Shown: positions 50,216 to 59,777 of the stretch, piece by piece | Layout: every line of letters starts with the position of its first letter | How positions within the stretch are numbered: position 1 is the first letter of the stretch | DNA from: Erwinia pyrifoliae DSM 12163 | GTDB taxonomy: Bacteria; Pseudomonadota; Gammaproteobacteria; Enterobacterales; Enterobacteriaceae | NCBI RefSeq assembly: GCF_000026985.1 | Contig: NC_017390.1 | Coordinates: 3,773,257-3,837,256 of the forward strand | Direction: 5' to 3' | DNA: 64,000 nt | The notes under the pieces: generated by a model | What the model was told of the DNA's origin: nothing | The model's database searches: none | Seen by the model: only the letters and a program-made list of their open reading frames with translations | Program-made: the position numbers and the translations under genes

Positions 50216-51504
50216 AACCGCGTAAAACAATAGGGTTTTGGATCGATTATCGGCGTGTACGCGGAAACGATATCTGCCGCCAGCTGTCCGGCAGCCGGGG
50301 AAGTACCGAAACCATGTCCTGAAAAACCGGTCGCCAACGTCAGTCCCGGTATACGCGCTACCGGACCGATCACCGGGTTGGAGTCTGGGGTCACGTCAAT
50401 CACTCCGGCCCAGGCATCGGCAATTTCGGCTTTCTCAAACGCCGGCCAGGCGCTGATCAGATTCGCCATCGCCTCGGCGTTCAAGGCTAAATTCGCTGGC
50501 GGGTTCATCATGCGTAAGCGTTCAAACGGTGAGCGTTGATTGGCGTGCCAGCGGCGCGGCATCGCCAAATCGCGAAGGAAATTTCTGCCAAGCGAAATGC
50601 GTAAAAAACTACGCTGGGCGCGCAGCTGCGCCAGATAACGCATCCCTATCAGCAGATGGTCCAATGTCAAAGAAGCGTCCAACGCGCCGCGCTGGGTAAT
50701 AATAAAACCGCCGTCACAATGCTTGCGGAATGAGAAGTCCGGGGCGCCTACCGCTATCTCCGTCGGCCCCTCCATCGGCGTGGTACGCAGCACGGAACAG
50801 ATCAGCGGCAGCGTGGGCAGTGAAATGCCGAGATTGCCGAGGAAACGTCGTGACCACAGCCCCCCGGCCAGCAGCACCTGCTCGCAGCGGATTTCACCTT
50901 TCTCCGTCACTACGCCACTCACCTTGCCGCCGGAGGTCACCAGCGAACGCACCGCGCAATTTTCTACTATCGTCACGCCCTTGGCGATTGCCGCTTTGGC
51001 AATCGCGCTGGAGGCCAGCGTTGGCTCCGCACGACCATCCGAGGGCGTAAAGATGCCGCCAGCCCAGGCGCCGCGCCCTCCGGGCACCCGTTGCGCAATT
51101 TGTCTTGCGCTCAGCAGGTGCGAATCCAGATTAAGATGTGCCACAGATTGCAGCCAGCCTTCATGCATCGCCATCTGCGCCTGGGTGCGGGCAATAAACA
51201 TGATGCCCGCCTGACGATAACCGACATCGTAACCGGTGCGCTGCCGCATAGCTGCCCACAGGCGATCGGATGCCTGCGCCAGTGGAATATCTTCGGCTAC
51301 ACGACTGGTTTTGCGCACCCATCCGAGATTGCGCGAAGACTGCTCCCCCGCCAGCTGCCCTTTCTCCAACAGCACTACGGGGATATGACGTTCAGCCAGC
51401 GTCAATGCGGCCGTAAGCCCGACGATCCCGCCGCCAATCACCACAACCGTGGTGGCAGAGGAAAAGGTTGATGCCGTCTGAACCGGAGTGATTGCAGGAG
51501 CCAT
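50212..51504 (-). CDS. FAD-dependent amine/amino-acid oxidoreductase (DadA/DAO type)
   Basis: 430 residues. FAD-binding VVVIGGGIVGLTAALTLAER at about residues 20-39, with the ribose-binding acidic end VVLLEKG. The C-terminal FAD loop is LTLATGFSGHGFGTSPAAGQ, and WAGVIDVTPDSNPVIGPV is typical of glycine/D-amino-acid oxidase relatives. Last gene of the leftward set with a Rid protein and an ornithine-cyclodeaminase-like protein, pointing to oxidation of an amine or amino acid to an imine. The substrate is unknown. Confidence 0.85.
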   Translation of the reverse strand: MAPAITPVQTASTFSSATTVVVIGGGIVGLTAALTLAERHIPVVLLEKGQLAGEQSSRNLGWVRKTSRVAEDIPLAQASDRLWAAMRQRTGYDVGYRQAGIMFIARTQAQMAMHEGWLQSVAHLNLDSHLLSARQIAQRVPGGRGAWAGGIFTPSDGRAEPTLASSAIAKAAIAKGVTIVENCAVRSLVTSGGKVSGVVTEKGEIRCEQVLLAGGLWSRRFLGNLGISLPTLPLICSVLRTTPMEGPTEIAVGAPDFSFRKHCDGGFIITQRGALDASLTLDHLLIGMRYLAQLRAQRSFLRISLGRNFLRDLAMPRRWHANQRSPFERLRMMNPPANLALNAEAMANLISAWPAFEKAEIADAWAGVIDVTPDSNPVIGPVARIPGLTLATGFSGHGFGTSPAAGQLAADIVSAYTPIIDPKPYCFTRF

Positions 51505-51524
51505 AGTGACCTTCTTAATCCGTG

Positions 51525-51947
51525 TTAAAGAGCGAGCGCGATTGTTTGCACGTCCGCCGTTGCCGCCCCGCGCCAGGCCGTCACCTCCAGCTCGACCTTA
51601 TAGACGGTAGAGCCGAGCGGCGGGCAGGTAACAGTGGTTGCCGGGTCGACGCCGCGAAACTTCTCGCCAATAATCGCCATCACCGTGGGTACGTCGCGCG
51701 GGTCCTGAATAAACACCCGTGACATCACCACATCAGCAAGCGAAGCATCAACGGCAGCCAGCGCCTGCCCGATATTGGCAAACACCTGATGGGTCTGCTC
51801 GCTGACCTCCTCCGGAATGATTTTGGTCTGGGGATGGCGTCCGGCAGTATTGGAGACAAAAATCCAGTTATCCACTGCGACAAGACGCGAATAGCTCGCC
51901 TGCTCTTCCAGAACCGATCCTGTTTTTACTTTAGTTATGCGGGTCAT
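51525..51947 (-). CDS. RidA/YjgF family protein lacking the catalytic arginine
   Basis: 140 residues from the second ATG of an ATG-ATG pair (AGGA upstream): MTRITKVKTGSVLEEQASYS. The YER057c/YjgF fold with NTAGRHPQTK, NIGQALAAVDASLADVVMSR and the C-terminal TVYKVELEVTAW. Where archetypal RidA has Arg (in PARSCVEV) this protein has PATTVTCPPL, so it may not hydrolyse imines in the usual way. It sits between the FAD oxidoreductase and the cyclodeaminase-like gene. Confidence 0.85.
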   Translation of the reverse strand: MTRITKVKTGSVLEEQASYSRLVAVDNWIFVSNTAGRHPQTKIIPEEVSEQTHQVFANIGQALAAVDASLADVVMSRVFIQDPRDVPTVMAIIGEKFRGVDPATTVTCPPLGSTVYKVELEVTAWRGAATADVQTIALAL

Positions 51948-51964
51948 CATGTTTTCCTGATGGG

Positions 51965-53104
51965 TTAACTTAATACCGGGGATTCCCAGAGGTTCAGCTT
52001 CACGCCGATGCCTTTTTCCAGCGCGTTGCGATACACCACGGTGCCCCAGGCGACGTCCTCAACCGGCATACCGCCGACCGACATGATGATAATCTCTTCG
52101 TCATTCAGACGACCGGGCGCATCACCGGCGATAATCTTGCCGATGTCTTCCAGCTGCTCATGGGTCATTTTCCCTTCCGCCACCATGTCCATAAAGCGCA
52201 CGCCGATCACCGGGATAGTGTGGTGAGCAGGCTTTGGCACTTCTTCGAACCAGGCATGATAAAGCCCCGTATTGTCCAGCACCTTGCGCACATCAGCCTG
52301 TTCCATCCCCTCATCAATGTTGCACGACGCCGGCATGGCGAGGAACGCGCCGGGTTTCACCCATTCACGTTTCACCAGCGGATAAGTTGCCGGATCGCCT
52401 ATTTCACCCGAATTGCAGTAGGTAACGATATCGGCGCCGCGCACTACCTCTTCGATACTGTCGACAATCTCGATGGAGGCGATCTGTGGATAAGTGACCG
52501 TTACCCAGGAGATAAAGGAATCCAGACTCTGTTTGCCGCGCCCTTTGACTTTAATCGTGTCGATCTCAGGACAAACGGCGATAAAAGCGGCAATCACGGT
52601 TTTACCCATAACGCCCGGCCCCAGCAGACCAACCACCTTCGAGTTTTTACGGGCCAGATGACGCGCGCCCACGCCGGGTATCGCGCCGGTACGGTACGCC
52701 GACAGCAGGTTGGCCGACATATGCGCCAGCGGTGCGCCGGTTTCCACATCATTCAGGGTGAACATCAGGATCGAGCGCGGTAGCCCCTTTTCGCGGTTAG
52801 CAATATTAGAGCCGTACCACTTCACCCCGGCGGTGCAGAAGCTGCCGCCGAGATAGGCCGGCATCGCCATTAAGCGGCGGTCGGCGGTGGGTTTTGGCAT
52901 GGTCGGGAACGGGGAGTTTTCCGGGAATGTCACCATCGCGCCGTGCGAGTCATTATTTGAGCCAGCCATCCGGTAGTCCCCCTGCCAGAGCAGGCCAAAC
53001 ATCTCTTCCATGGTATCCACACAGGCTGGCATATCCGTTACCCCGGCGCGGATCATGTCCTGTTCTGAAAGATAGATAAAATCAATTTTAGTTGAGTCAG
53101 ACAT
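51965..53104 (-). CDS. ornithine cyclodeaminase/mu-crystallin family protein
   Basis: 379 residues from ATG 53104 (MSDSTKIDFIYLSEQDMIRA); 34 upstream codons are open but unlike the family. NAD-binding VVGLLGPGVMGKTVIAAFIA at about residues 165-185; substrate-side residues in CTAGVKWYGSN and LLSAYRTGAIPGVGARHLA. Relatives in this gene set are often annotated as a subunit of a tyramine oxidase, a label I cannot verify here. First gene of the leftward operon, divergent from an AraC regulator. Confidence 0.85.
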   Translation of the reverse strand: MSDSTKIDFIYLSEQDMIRAGVTDMPACVDTMEEMFGLLWQGDYRMAGSNNDSHGAMVTFPENSPFPTMPKPTADRRLMAMPAYLGGSFCTAGVKWYGSNIANREKGLPRSILMFTLNDVETGAPLAHMSANLLSAYRTGAIPGVGARHLARKNSKVVGLLGPGVMGKTVIAAFIAVCPEIDTIKVKGRGKQSLDSFISWVTVTYPQIASIEIVDSIEEVVRGADIVTYCNSGEIGDPATYPLVKREWVKPGAFLAMPASCNIDEGMEQADVRKVLDNTGLYHAWFEEVPKPAHHTIPVIGVRFMDMVAEGKMTHEQLEDIGKIIAGDAPGRLNDEEIIIMSVGGMPVEDVAWGTVVYRNALEKGIGVKLNLWESPVLS

Positions 53105-53281
53105 GCCGATTACCCCGTTAAGTGAGTGAGTTACTCTTATTAAACGCTGCGGTACGGATTGAAAATAACGGCCGGGAAGGCAGGCTGTATTGAAGATTTG
53201 CGACATGCGGCGATATCAGCGCGCTAAAAATGGCACCCGGATTGCATCACCAGTGAGTCATCCCACTTGCAGGACTTGCCT

Positions 53282-54115
53282 ATGTCACACGCCATGCTCC
53301 CACTTTATCGTGCAGATATTCATCCCGAGCAGCCCTGGTTTGTCCTCAGCGCGGCGCAGCATTATTCGTTGATACCCGGTAGCCATCCGGCCATTTCCCA
53401 CTTCTACAGTTTTGAAGTGGCCCCGTCAGCCAGCCTGACGCTGGCGGTGCCGGACGGCTGTGTGGATATCATTTTTGATTGTGATGCGGAGCGGCCCGTG
53501 GCAAGAGTCTGCGGCACTACGCTGGAAGCGCGTAGCGCCGAGCTGTTCTGCAACCACCGTTATTTCGGCGTACGCTTTGCACCCGGCGTGATGCCGGATT
53601 TTCTTGATATCACCGCATGCGAACTGACCGATGACGAATTTGATTTTTTTGATGTGGTGCCGGACGCGCGTCACGCCTGTGAACAAATCCTTAATACTCC
53701 GCTATTTTCGCAGCAGATCGCGTTGTTTAACACCTGGTTTACCCCTCGACTGGCGCGTAAATCTTCGGCGGTCACTCATTCAGTCGTGCGAACCATCATG
53801 CAGCATAAGGGGAATATCCGGGTTGAACAGCTGGCGGCATTAAGTGGCTATACCTGTCGCACCATCCAGCGCCAGTTTCGCCAGGACACCGGCATGTCGC
53901 CCAAGGCATTTGGCCGCATGATGCGCTGCCAGGCGGCGCTGAATAACCTTCACCTGCCCGGCAATCTGTCCTGCTCCGCCCTCGCGCTGGATCTGGGATT
54001 CAGCGACCAGTCTCATTTCCTGCGCGAGTTCAAGAAACTGGTCAGCACCACCCCGCTGGACTATCAGCGTCGCACGCTGCTGGCAGCCTGGAATGACCGT
54101 ATTCGCTGCCACTGA
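53282..54115 (+). CDS. AraC-family transcriptional regulator
   Basis: 277 residues from ATG 53282 (AGGA about 9 bases upstream): MSHAMLPLYRADIHPEQPWF. An N-terminal effector domain with VPDGCVDIIFDCDAERPVAR, common in AraC proteins of the AdpA/DUF6597 type. A C-terminal pair of helix-turn-helix motifs: VEQLAALSGYTCRTIQRQFR and LALDLGFSDQSHFLREFKKL. Divergent from the cyclodeaminase operon with a 177-bp gap, so it probably controls that operon and the permease remnant downstream. Confidence 0.88.
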   Translation: MSHAMLPLYRADIHPEQPWFVLSAAQHYSLIPGSHPAISHFYSFEVAPSASLTLAVPDGCVDIIFDCDAERPVARVCGTTLEARSAELFCNHRYFGVRFAPGVMPDFLDITACELTDDEFDFFDVVPDARHACEQILNTPLFSQQIALFNTWFTPRLARKSSAVTHSVVRTIMQHKGNIRVEQLAALSGYTCRTIQRQFRQDTGMSPKAFGRMMRCQAALNNLHLPGNLSCSALALDLGFSDQSHFLREFKKLVSTTPLDYQRRTLLAAWNDRIRCH

Positions 54116-54283
54116 ACGCGAAAATTTAGCGCGTATCGGCACTAAAAAAGTGCACCTGTTGCCCCCCTGCCCTGTCCGATTTTTTCTATCCGCGCCTGTC
54201 GCTGCTGATAAATGATGCCGGTCTGTCTCGTGGCTCAGAACACCTCTTCCGGGTCTCTTTCACTGACCACTAAGGTGCTGGTC

Positions 54284-54923
54284 ATGAGCAACGCGTCCGG
54301 TTTAAGAAAAAATACTCTTGGCTTATTTTTTCTGGTGTTCTTTGTTGTGGTTGCCGCTGACCGGCGTGGTCGGCAGGTTGCCGGCGGTCATTTTCACCGG
54401 TAACGGCGGCGGCATTCCCGTTATCTGTATCATGGCCTGTGCCATTCTGATGATTTTCTCGGTGGGCGATATTGCGATGAGCCGCCACGTCAGCGACGCG
54501 GGCGCTTTCAATACCTATATTTCAAAGGGGCTGGGCGAAAACTGCGGGGCTTCGGCATCCATCGTGGCGCTGATTGCCTGTTTTTCGGTAAAGACCGCCG
54601 TGGTGTCGATGCCTGGCTTCTTCACCCAGCTCTTTTTGCAGCAGCATCCCGGTACGCATGTTCCGTGGTGGATGCTCAGTATGCTGTTTGTGGTCATTGC
54701 CTGGGTGCCGGGCATTAAGCGGGTGGAGGTTGGCGGCAAACTGCCGGGCGTGCTGATTGCACTATCCGCGATGTCTGTCACCTTTATTCTGGTGGTTAAT
54801 AATCTGCAGCGGCTTAGCGGTAGTGATTCAAAACGGGTAAGAACGATCCCGTGGTTTATCGCCATCAGCTGCGCAGAAGGCTATATGATGTCGATAAAGC
54901 GCCGGGTGCATAGCGCGGCGTGA
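54284..54923 (+). pseudogene. amino-acid permease (APC superfamily) remnant
   Basis: From ATG 54284: MSNASGLRKNTLGLFFLVFF to VVVAA, then a one-base shift near 54355, then PLTGVVGRLPAVIFTGNGGG and a run of membrane helices (IPVICIMACAILMIFSVGDI and KTAVVSMPGFFTQLF). It ends at 54923 after about 210 codons where family members have 450 or more. The N-terminus and GGG..P pattern are those of APC amino-acid permeases. Truncated and frameshifted, so inactive. It probably once imported the substrate of the neighbouring oxidation genes. Confidence 0.8.
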
Positions 54924-54926
54924 GGG

Positions 54927-56111
54927 CTACAGCGCCTGTGCGCACGCCCAGGCCGAACTCCACGCCCACTGGAAGTTATACCCGCCCAGCCAGCCGGTGA
55001 CATCGACCACTTCGCCAATAAAGTACAGCCCGGGCACATCGCGTGCTTCCATGGTTTTAGACGACAGCTGGCTGGTGTCCACGCCGCCAAGTGTGACTTC
55101 GGCTGTACGGTAGCCTTCGGTGCCGTTTGGCTGCACGCGCCACTGGTGCAGAGCGCTGGCCAATTCGCCCTGCTGGCGGCTGTTGAGCTGTTTAAGGGTA
55201 CATTCCGGTATGATGCCCAGCAGCTGCAGGCACTCAACCAGGCGCTTCGGCAGCCGCTTAGCAAGGGTATTTTTCAGGCTTTGATTAGGATGAGCGTGAC
55301 GCTCGTCATGCAGAAACGCATCAATATCCTGCGCGGGAGACAGGTTTACCGTAATCAATTCGCCCGGCTGCCAGTAGCTGGACAGCTGTAATACCGCCGG
55401 TCCTGACAGGCCGCGATGGGTAAACAGCAGCGCCTCTTTAAAAACCGTGCCGTCTTCAGCGGCGATGGTCGATGGCACCGACACGCCGGATAAGGCCTGC
55501 AACTGTTCCAGCAAGGGTTTATGCAGGGTAAACGGCACCAGTCCGGCGCGGGTGGGGAATACCTTCAGGCCAAACTGTTCTGCTACTTTATAGCCGAACG
55601 GTGATGCGCCCAGGCCCGGCATCGACAAGCCGCCGCTGGCGATCACCAGTTTCCCGGCCCGAACCTCTGCGCCGTTCAGCTGTAGCCTGTAGCCGCCATC
55701 ATCGCGTGTGAGTTCAACGACCTCACTACGCAGACGCAACGTCACCTGCCCGTCCGCACACTCTTTCAGCAGCAGATCGACCACCTGCTGCGCCGAGTCA
55801 TCACAAAATAGCTGGCCGAGGGTTTTCTCATGCCAGCTAATACCATGGCGATTCATCAGGTCGATGAAGTCCCACTGGGTATAACGCGCCAGCGCAGATT
55901 TGCAAAAATGCGGGTTTTGCGACAAATAGGCCGCCGGTTCGGTGTAGAGGTTGGTAAAGTTGCAGCGCCCGCCGCCTGACATCAAAATCTTACGTCCGGC
56001 CTTTTTGCCATTATCGATCAGCAGCACGCGCCGCCCCTTTTGCCCGGCCTGAGCCGCGCAGAACAGGCCAGCCGCACCGGCGCCAATTACGATAACGTCA
56101 AACTTCTCCAC
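54927..56111 (-). CDS. yhiN: YhiN/HI0933 family flavoprotein
   Basis: 394 residues from GTG 56111 (MEKFDVIVIGAGAAGLFCAA), with GGAG six bases upstream; this matches the E. coli start better than an ATG 24 bases earlier. FAD/NAD(P)-binding N-terminus, MSGGGRCNFTNLYTEPAAYL and the C-terminal GLYFIGEVVDVTGWLGGYN signature of the BaiN/HI0933 family. The reaction in enterobacteria is unknown. Divergent from pitA, as in E. coli. Confidence 0.92.
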   Translation of the reverse strand: MEKFDVIVIGAGAAGLFCAAQAGQKGRRVLLIDNGKKAGRKILMSGGGRCNFTNLYTEPAAYLSQNPHFCKSALARYTQWDFIDLMNRHGISWHEKTLGQLFCDDSAQQVVDLLLKECADGQVTLRLRSEVVELTRDDGGYRLQLNGAEVRAGKLVIASGGLSMPGLGASPFGYKVAEQFGLKVFPTRAGLVPFTLHKPLLEQLQALSGVSVPSTIAAEDGTVFKEALLFTHRGLSGPAVLQLSSYWQPGELITVNLSPAQDIDAFLHDERHAHPNQSLKNTLAKRLPKRLVECLQLLGIIPECTLKQLNSRQQGELASALHQWRVQPNGTEGYRTAEVTLGGVDTSQLSSKTMEARDVPGLYFIGEVVDVTGWLGGYNFQWAWSSAWACAQAL

Positions 56112-56352
56112 CACACACTCCGTCCAGGCCGTCAAAACGCTGATTGTAGTGAGTTGAAGGCGTGGTTACCAGCTTCACGCCAAAACAGCGACAAAACATT
56201 TTTTTAACTTTTTGATTTAGAAATAATTCCAATGGATAATGTCACTTTACTGACGCATTAATGTCAAAAAAAGTCTATATTTCACTTTCCCCGGGTGCGG
56301 TTTGTCGCTGATAATGCGCCGCGTTCATGTCCTCAAAAATGGCGTAACGCTT

Positions 56353-57852
56353 ATGCTACATCTGTTTGCTGGTCTCGATCTCAATACCGGCCTGTTATTG
56401 ATACTTGCTCTGCTGTTTGTCTTGTTCTACGAAGCCATCAATGGTTTCCATGACACGGCCAACGCGGTGGCAACCGTCATCTATACTCGTGCAATGCGAT
56501 CGCAGTTAGCGGTCGTTATGGCGGGAGTATTCAATTTCTTTGGCGTGCTGCTGGGCGGCTTAAGCGTGGCTTACGCTATTGTCCATCTGTTACCCACCGA
56601 TCTCCTGCTTAACGTAGGGTCTGCGCACGGTCTGGCTATGGTCTTCTCCATGCTGCTTGCCGCTATCATCTGGAACCTCGCCACCTGGTATTTCGGCTTA
56701 CCGGCTTCCAGTTCCCATACTCTGATTGGTGCCATCATTGGTATTGGCCTCACCAACGCGCTGCTGACGGGTACCTCGGTGGTGGATGCGCTGAATATCC
56801 CTAAAATGATCGGTATCTTTATGTCGCTGGTTATTTCACCGATTGTCGGCTTAGTGATTGCGGGCGGGCTGGTGTTTATTCTGCGTCGATGCTGGAGTGG
56901 CAATAAAAAACGGCGGCGTATTCATATGACGCCGGCAGAACGCGAAAAGCTCGACGGCAAGAAAAAGCCGCCGTTCTGGACCCGGATCGCACTGATTGTC
57001 TCGGCGATTGGCGTGAGCTATTCGCACGGCGCTAACGATGGTCAAAAAGGGATCGGCCTGATTATGCTGGTGCTGATCGGCGTTGCGCCAGCAGGTTTCG
57101 TGGTCAATATGAATTCCAGCGGTTATGACATCACCCGCACTCGCGATGCGGTCAACCACCTGGAGCAGTATTACCAGCAGCATGCCTCTTCCCTGAAGCA
57201 GGTTATCCAGATGTCACCCCCTACGCTGCCAACGCCAGAAGAACAGAAATCCGGGCCGCATGACTTCCACTGTGATGCGGCACGCGCTTTACCTGCTATT
57301 CATCTGGCACAGGGGCTGTTGAACAATCTCTCCAGCTACGATGCTCTGAACGTGGAGCAGCGCAGCCAGCTACGCCGCCTGCTGATGTGCATTTCAGACA
57401 CCGCAGAAAAAGCGGCCAGGCTGCCGGGAACCCCGTCTGACGACAAACGTTTCTTGACCAAGCTGAAGGGCGATCTGCTGAATACCGTGGAGTATGCCCC
57501 GGTATGGATTATTGTTGCCGTGGCGTTAGCGCTGTCGCTGGGAACCATGGTTGGCTGGCGTCGTGTTGCTACCACCATCGGTGAGAAAATCGGCAAGAAA
57601 GGCATGACGTATGCTCAGGGGATGTCGGCGCAGATGACGGCGGCGGTATCTATTGGCGTGGCCAGCTATACCGGAATGCCGGTATCGACTACCCATGTTC
57701 TCTCCTCCTCCGTAGCCGGCACCATGCTGGTTGATGGCGGTGGCGTTCAGGGGCGCACCATTAAGAACATCCTGCTGGCGTGGATCTTTACCCTACCAAT
57801 CTCGATTTTGCTTTCAGGTGTGCTTTACTGGCTGGCGTTAAAGCTGATTTAA
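56353..57852 (+). CDS. pitA: low-affinity phosphate transporter PitA
   Basis: Metal-phosphate:proton symporter of the inner membrane; 499 residues from ATG 56353, the E. coli length. The two inverted Pit signatures are [18 protein letters not shown] near residue 30 and [20 protein letters not shown] near 225. A long central cytoplasmic loop with a Cys- and Lys-rich stretch separates them from the C-terminal helices. Confidence 0.97.
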   Translation: MLHLFAGLDLNTGLLLILALLFVLFYEAINGFHDTANAVATVIYTRAMRSQLAVVMAGVFNFFGVLLGGLSVAYAIVHLLPTDLLLNVGSAHGLAMVFSMLLAAIIWNLATWYFGLPASSSHTLIGAIIGIGLTNALLTGTSVVDALNIPKMIGIFMSLVISPIVGLVIAGGLVFILRRCWSGNKKRRRIHMTPAEREKLDGKKKPPFWTRIALIVSAIGVSYSHGANDGQKGIGLIMLVLIGVAPAGFVVNMNSSGYDITRTRDAVNHLEQYYQQHASSLKQVIQMSPPTLPTPEEQKSGPHDFHCDAARALPAIHLAQGLLNNLSSYDALNVEQRSQLRRLLMCISDTAEKAARLPGTPSDDKRFLTKLKGDLLNTVEYAPVWIIVAVALALSLGTMVGWRRVATTIGEKIGKKGMTYAQGMSAQMTAAVSIGVASYTGMPVSTTHVLSSSVAGTMLVDGGGVQGRTIKNILLAWIFTLPISILLSGVLYWLALKLI

Positions 57853-57874
57853 CCCGGAAACTCACCGCACCAGG

Positions 57875-57905
57875 ATGCCAGTCGCTGCAGTGACTGGCAT
57901 TTTTA
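57875..57905 (+). terminator. Rho-independent terminator of pitA
   Basis: ATGCCAGTC / GACTGGCAT, a 9-bp stem with an 8-base loop, followed by TTTTATT. It lies 22 bases after the pitA stop, just before the convergent uspB end. Confidence 0.85.
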
Positions 57906-57915
57906 TTCACGGGGG

Positions 57916-58251
57916 TTAGTGCCAGATGACCAGCCCAATCAGGGCGATCGCCACCAGCCCACAAAGCGCGCTGGTTAACATAAATTGCCCACGTAGCCGC
58001 TGGCAGCGGCGGATAAACTCGTCATCGTGGTGGTCAAGATAGCGCTGCGCCCAGATATAGCCTATCAGCCGCACCTGCTTGCCCGGCTGGCCGTGAGAAG
58101 TAAAGAAACCGGCCCCATCCACATACTGATAAAGCAGCGGATCGCAGCCGCGAAGCACCACCAGCAGAGCACGCAGAGAAGAGTAATAGCGTGCCATATT
58201 TATCACACAGACGACACAAATAGCCCAGAATAGCGCAACGGTGCTGATCAT
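57916..58251 (-). CDS. uspB: universal stress protein B
   Basis: 111 residues from ATG 58251 ([20 protein letters not shown]), identical in length to E. coli UspB. One membrane helix at each end with a central loop ([20 protein letters not shown] and [17 protein letters not shown]). Needed for ethanol resistance in stationary phase in E. coli and under sigma-S there. Divergent from uspA. Confidence 0.95.
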   Translation of the reverse strand: MISTVALFWAICVVCVINMARYYSSLRALLVVLRGCDPLLYQYVDGAGFFTSHGQPGKQVRLIGYIWAQRYLDHHDDEFIRRCQRLRGQFMLTSALCGLVAIALIGLVIWH

Positions 58252-58551
58252 CATCTCCCTCCCGGCCATTCATCGCGCAAATGCGTGGAACACCTGCCGA
58301 TGACTCCGCCTACCCTCATTATTGAGATTCTTGTTGCAAAGCGCTCGGCGGTATAAAACAGTGCCTGCTACCCTCACTATTCAGTGTAGGAGATCTGCTT
58401 AATTTTTTTCCAGCGTGATGTCCCTATTCGCAATGAAATAGTTGAAGGGTAATATTGCTTTCGTCTGCGTAAAGGCGGCCGTAAGCCACAACAATTGGCA
58501 ACATTTTTCGCTATACTGCCTGTCAGCACTTACGCGCAAAGGAGTATTTAT
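58252..58551. other. uspB-uspA divergent promoter region
   Basis: 300 bp between divergent stress genes, no gene seen. It should contain the sigma-S-type uspB and sigma-70 uspA promoters; I did not assign boxes. Confidence 0.45.
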
Positions 58552-58992
58552 ATGTCCTACAAACACATTCTGATTGCCGTCGACCTTTCACCTGAAAGCA
58601 AGCTGCTGGTCGGCAGAGCCGTATCAATGGCGCGCCCCTACAACGCCAAAGTCTCACTGATCCACGTTGATGTGAACTATTCAGATCTGTATACCGGGCT
58701 GATTGACGTTAACCTCGGCGATATGCAGAAGCGGCTTTCGCAAGAGACGCACAGCGCCCTGACAGAGCTTTCGGCCAGCGCTGGTTATCCGATTGCGGAA
58801 ACCTTAAGCGGCAGCGGCGACCTTGGCCAGGTGCTGGTCGACGCCATCAAGCAGTATCAGGTGGATTTAGTGGTTTGCGGCCATCACCAGGATTTCTGGA
58901 GCAAACTGATGTCCTCGGCGCGCCAGCTGATTAACACCATCCATGTTGATATGTTGATCGTTCCATTGAATGACGACGATGACGACGACTAG
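58552..58992 (+). CDS. uspA: universal stress protein A
   Basis: 146 residues from ATG 58552 (AGGAG upstream): [20 protein letters not shown]. Nearly identical in pattern to E. coli UspA (144), including [20 protein letters not shown] and [20 protein letters not shown]. Cytoplasmic dimer induced by growth arrest. The C-terminus is a run of six Asp (NDDDDDD), more acidic than in E. coli. Confidence 0.97.
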   Translation: MSYKHILIAVDLSPESKLLVGRAVSMARPYNAKVSLIHVDVNYSDLYTGLIDVNLGDMQKRLSQETHSALTELSASAGYPIAETLSGSGDLGQVLVDAIKQYQVDLVVCGHHQDFWSKLMSSARQLINTIHVDMLIVPLNDDDDDD

Positions 58993-59017
58993 CCCAGGCA
59001 TGGCGGGGTCGTCGGCC

Positions 59018-59770
59018 TCACCGGGCTAGCGGGGCATAAATATCAAAGCGGTGGCTTTTGGTGTTTACCGCGTTTGGCGTATTAAGACCCGCTAACGGCG
59101 GCGCGTAGCCCGGGCGTTTCACCACTACGCGCTTCTTCGCCAACGTTCGCGCTGGCTGCAACAGCCCGTCCGCATCGTCATCGGCTCCCACCAGCGACTG
59201 AAACACGCGCATCTCTTTTTTCACCAGCGCACTTTTCTGCTTATGCGGGTACATCGGGTCAAGATACACCACGTCCGGCGGCGGGGTGATATCGCTGAGC
59301 GCCAACAGGCTGGAAGCGTGCAGCAGCGTCAGCCTTTCGCGCAGCCAGGGGCCGATCTCAATATCGGCATAGCCACGGCGTAAACCATCATCGAGCAGCG
59401 CCGCCACCACCGGGTTGCGTTCCAGCATACGTACCCGGCAGCCGAGCGCCGCCAGCACAAAGGCATCTCGCCCCAGCCCCGCCGTGGCATCAACCACATC
59501 CGGCAGATAGCCGCTTTTCATGCCAACGGCTTTTGCCACCGCTTCGCCCCGGCCACCGCCAAATTGACGTCGATGCGCCATCGCTCCGCTGACAAAATCA
59601 ACAAATATGCCGCCGAGTTTAGGCTCATCACGCTTGCGCAGTTCGAGATGCCGTGGCGTCAGAACCAGCGCCATCGGCGCGCTGTTATCGTGTTGCAGCT
59701 GCCAGCGGGCGGCTAAAACAGATAAGGCGCCGTCTCCGGCGCCTGATTCATCTAACAAACAGATGTTCAC
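59018..59770 (-). CDS. rsmJ: 16S rRNA (guanine-1516-N2) methyltransferase RsmJ
   Basis: 250 residues from GTG 59770 ([20 protein letters not shown]), with AAGGA upstream and exactly the E. coli length. SAM-binding [20 protein letters not shown] and the catalytic [20 protein letters not shown]. It starts 7 bp after the prlC stop, so the two are cotranscribed. Confidence 0.96.
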   Translation of the reverse strand: MNICLLDESGAGDGALSVLAARWQLQHDNSAPMALVLTPRHLELRKRDEPKLGGIFVDFVSGAMAHRRQFGGGRGEAVAKAVGMKSGYLPDVVDATAGLGRDAFVLAALGCRVRMLERNPVVAALLDDGLRRGYADIEIGPWLRERLTLLHASSLLALSDITPPPDVVYLDPMYPHKQKSALVKKEMRVFQSLVGADDDADGLLQPARTLAKKRVVVKRPGYAPPLAGLNTPNAVNTKSHRFDIYAPLAR

Positions 59771-59777
59771 TGATGGC

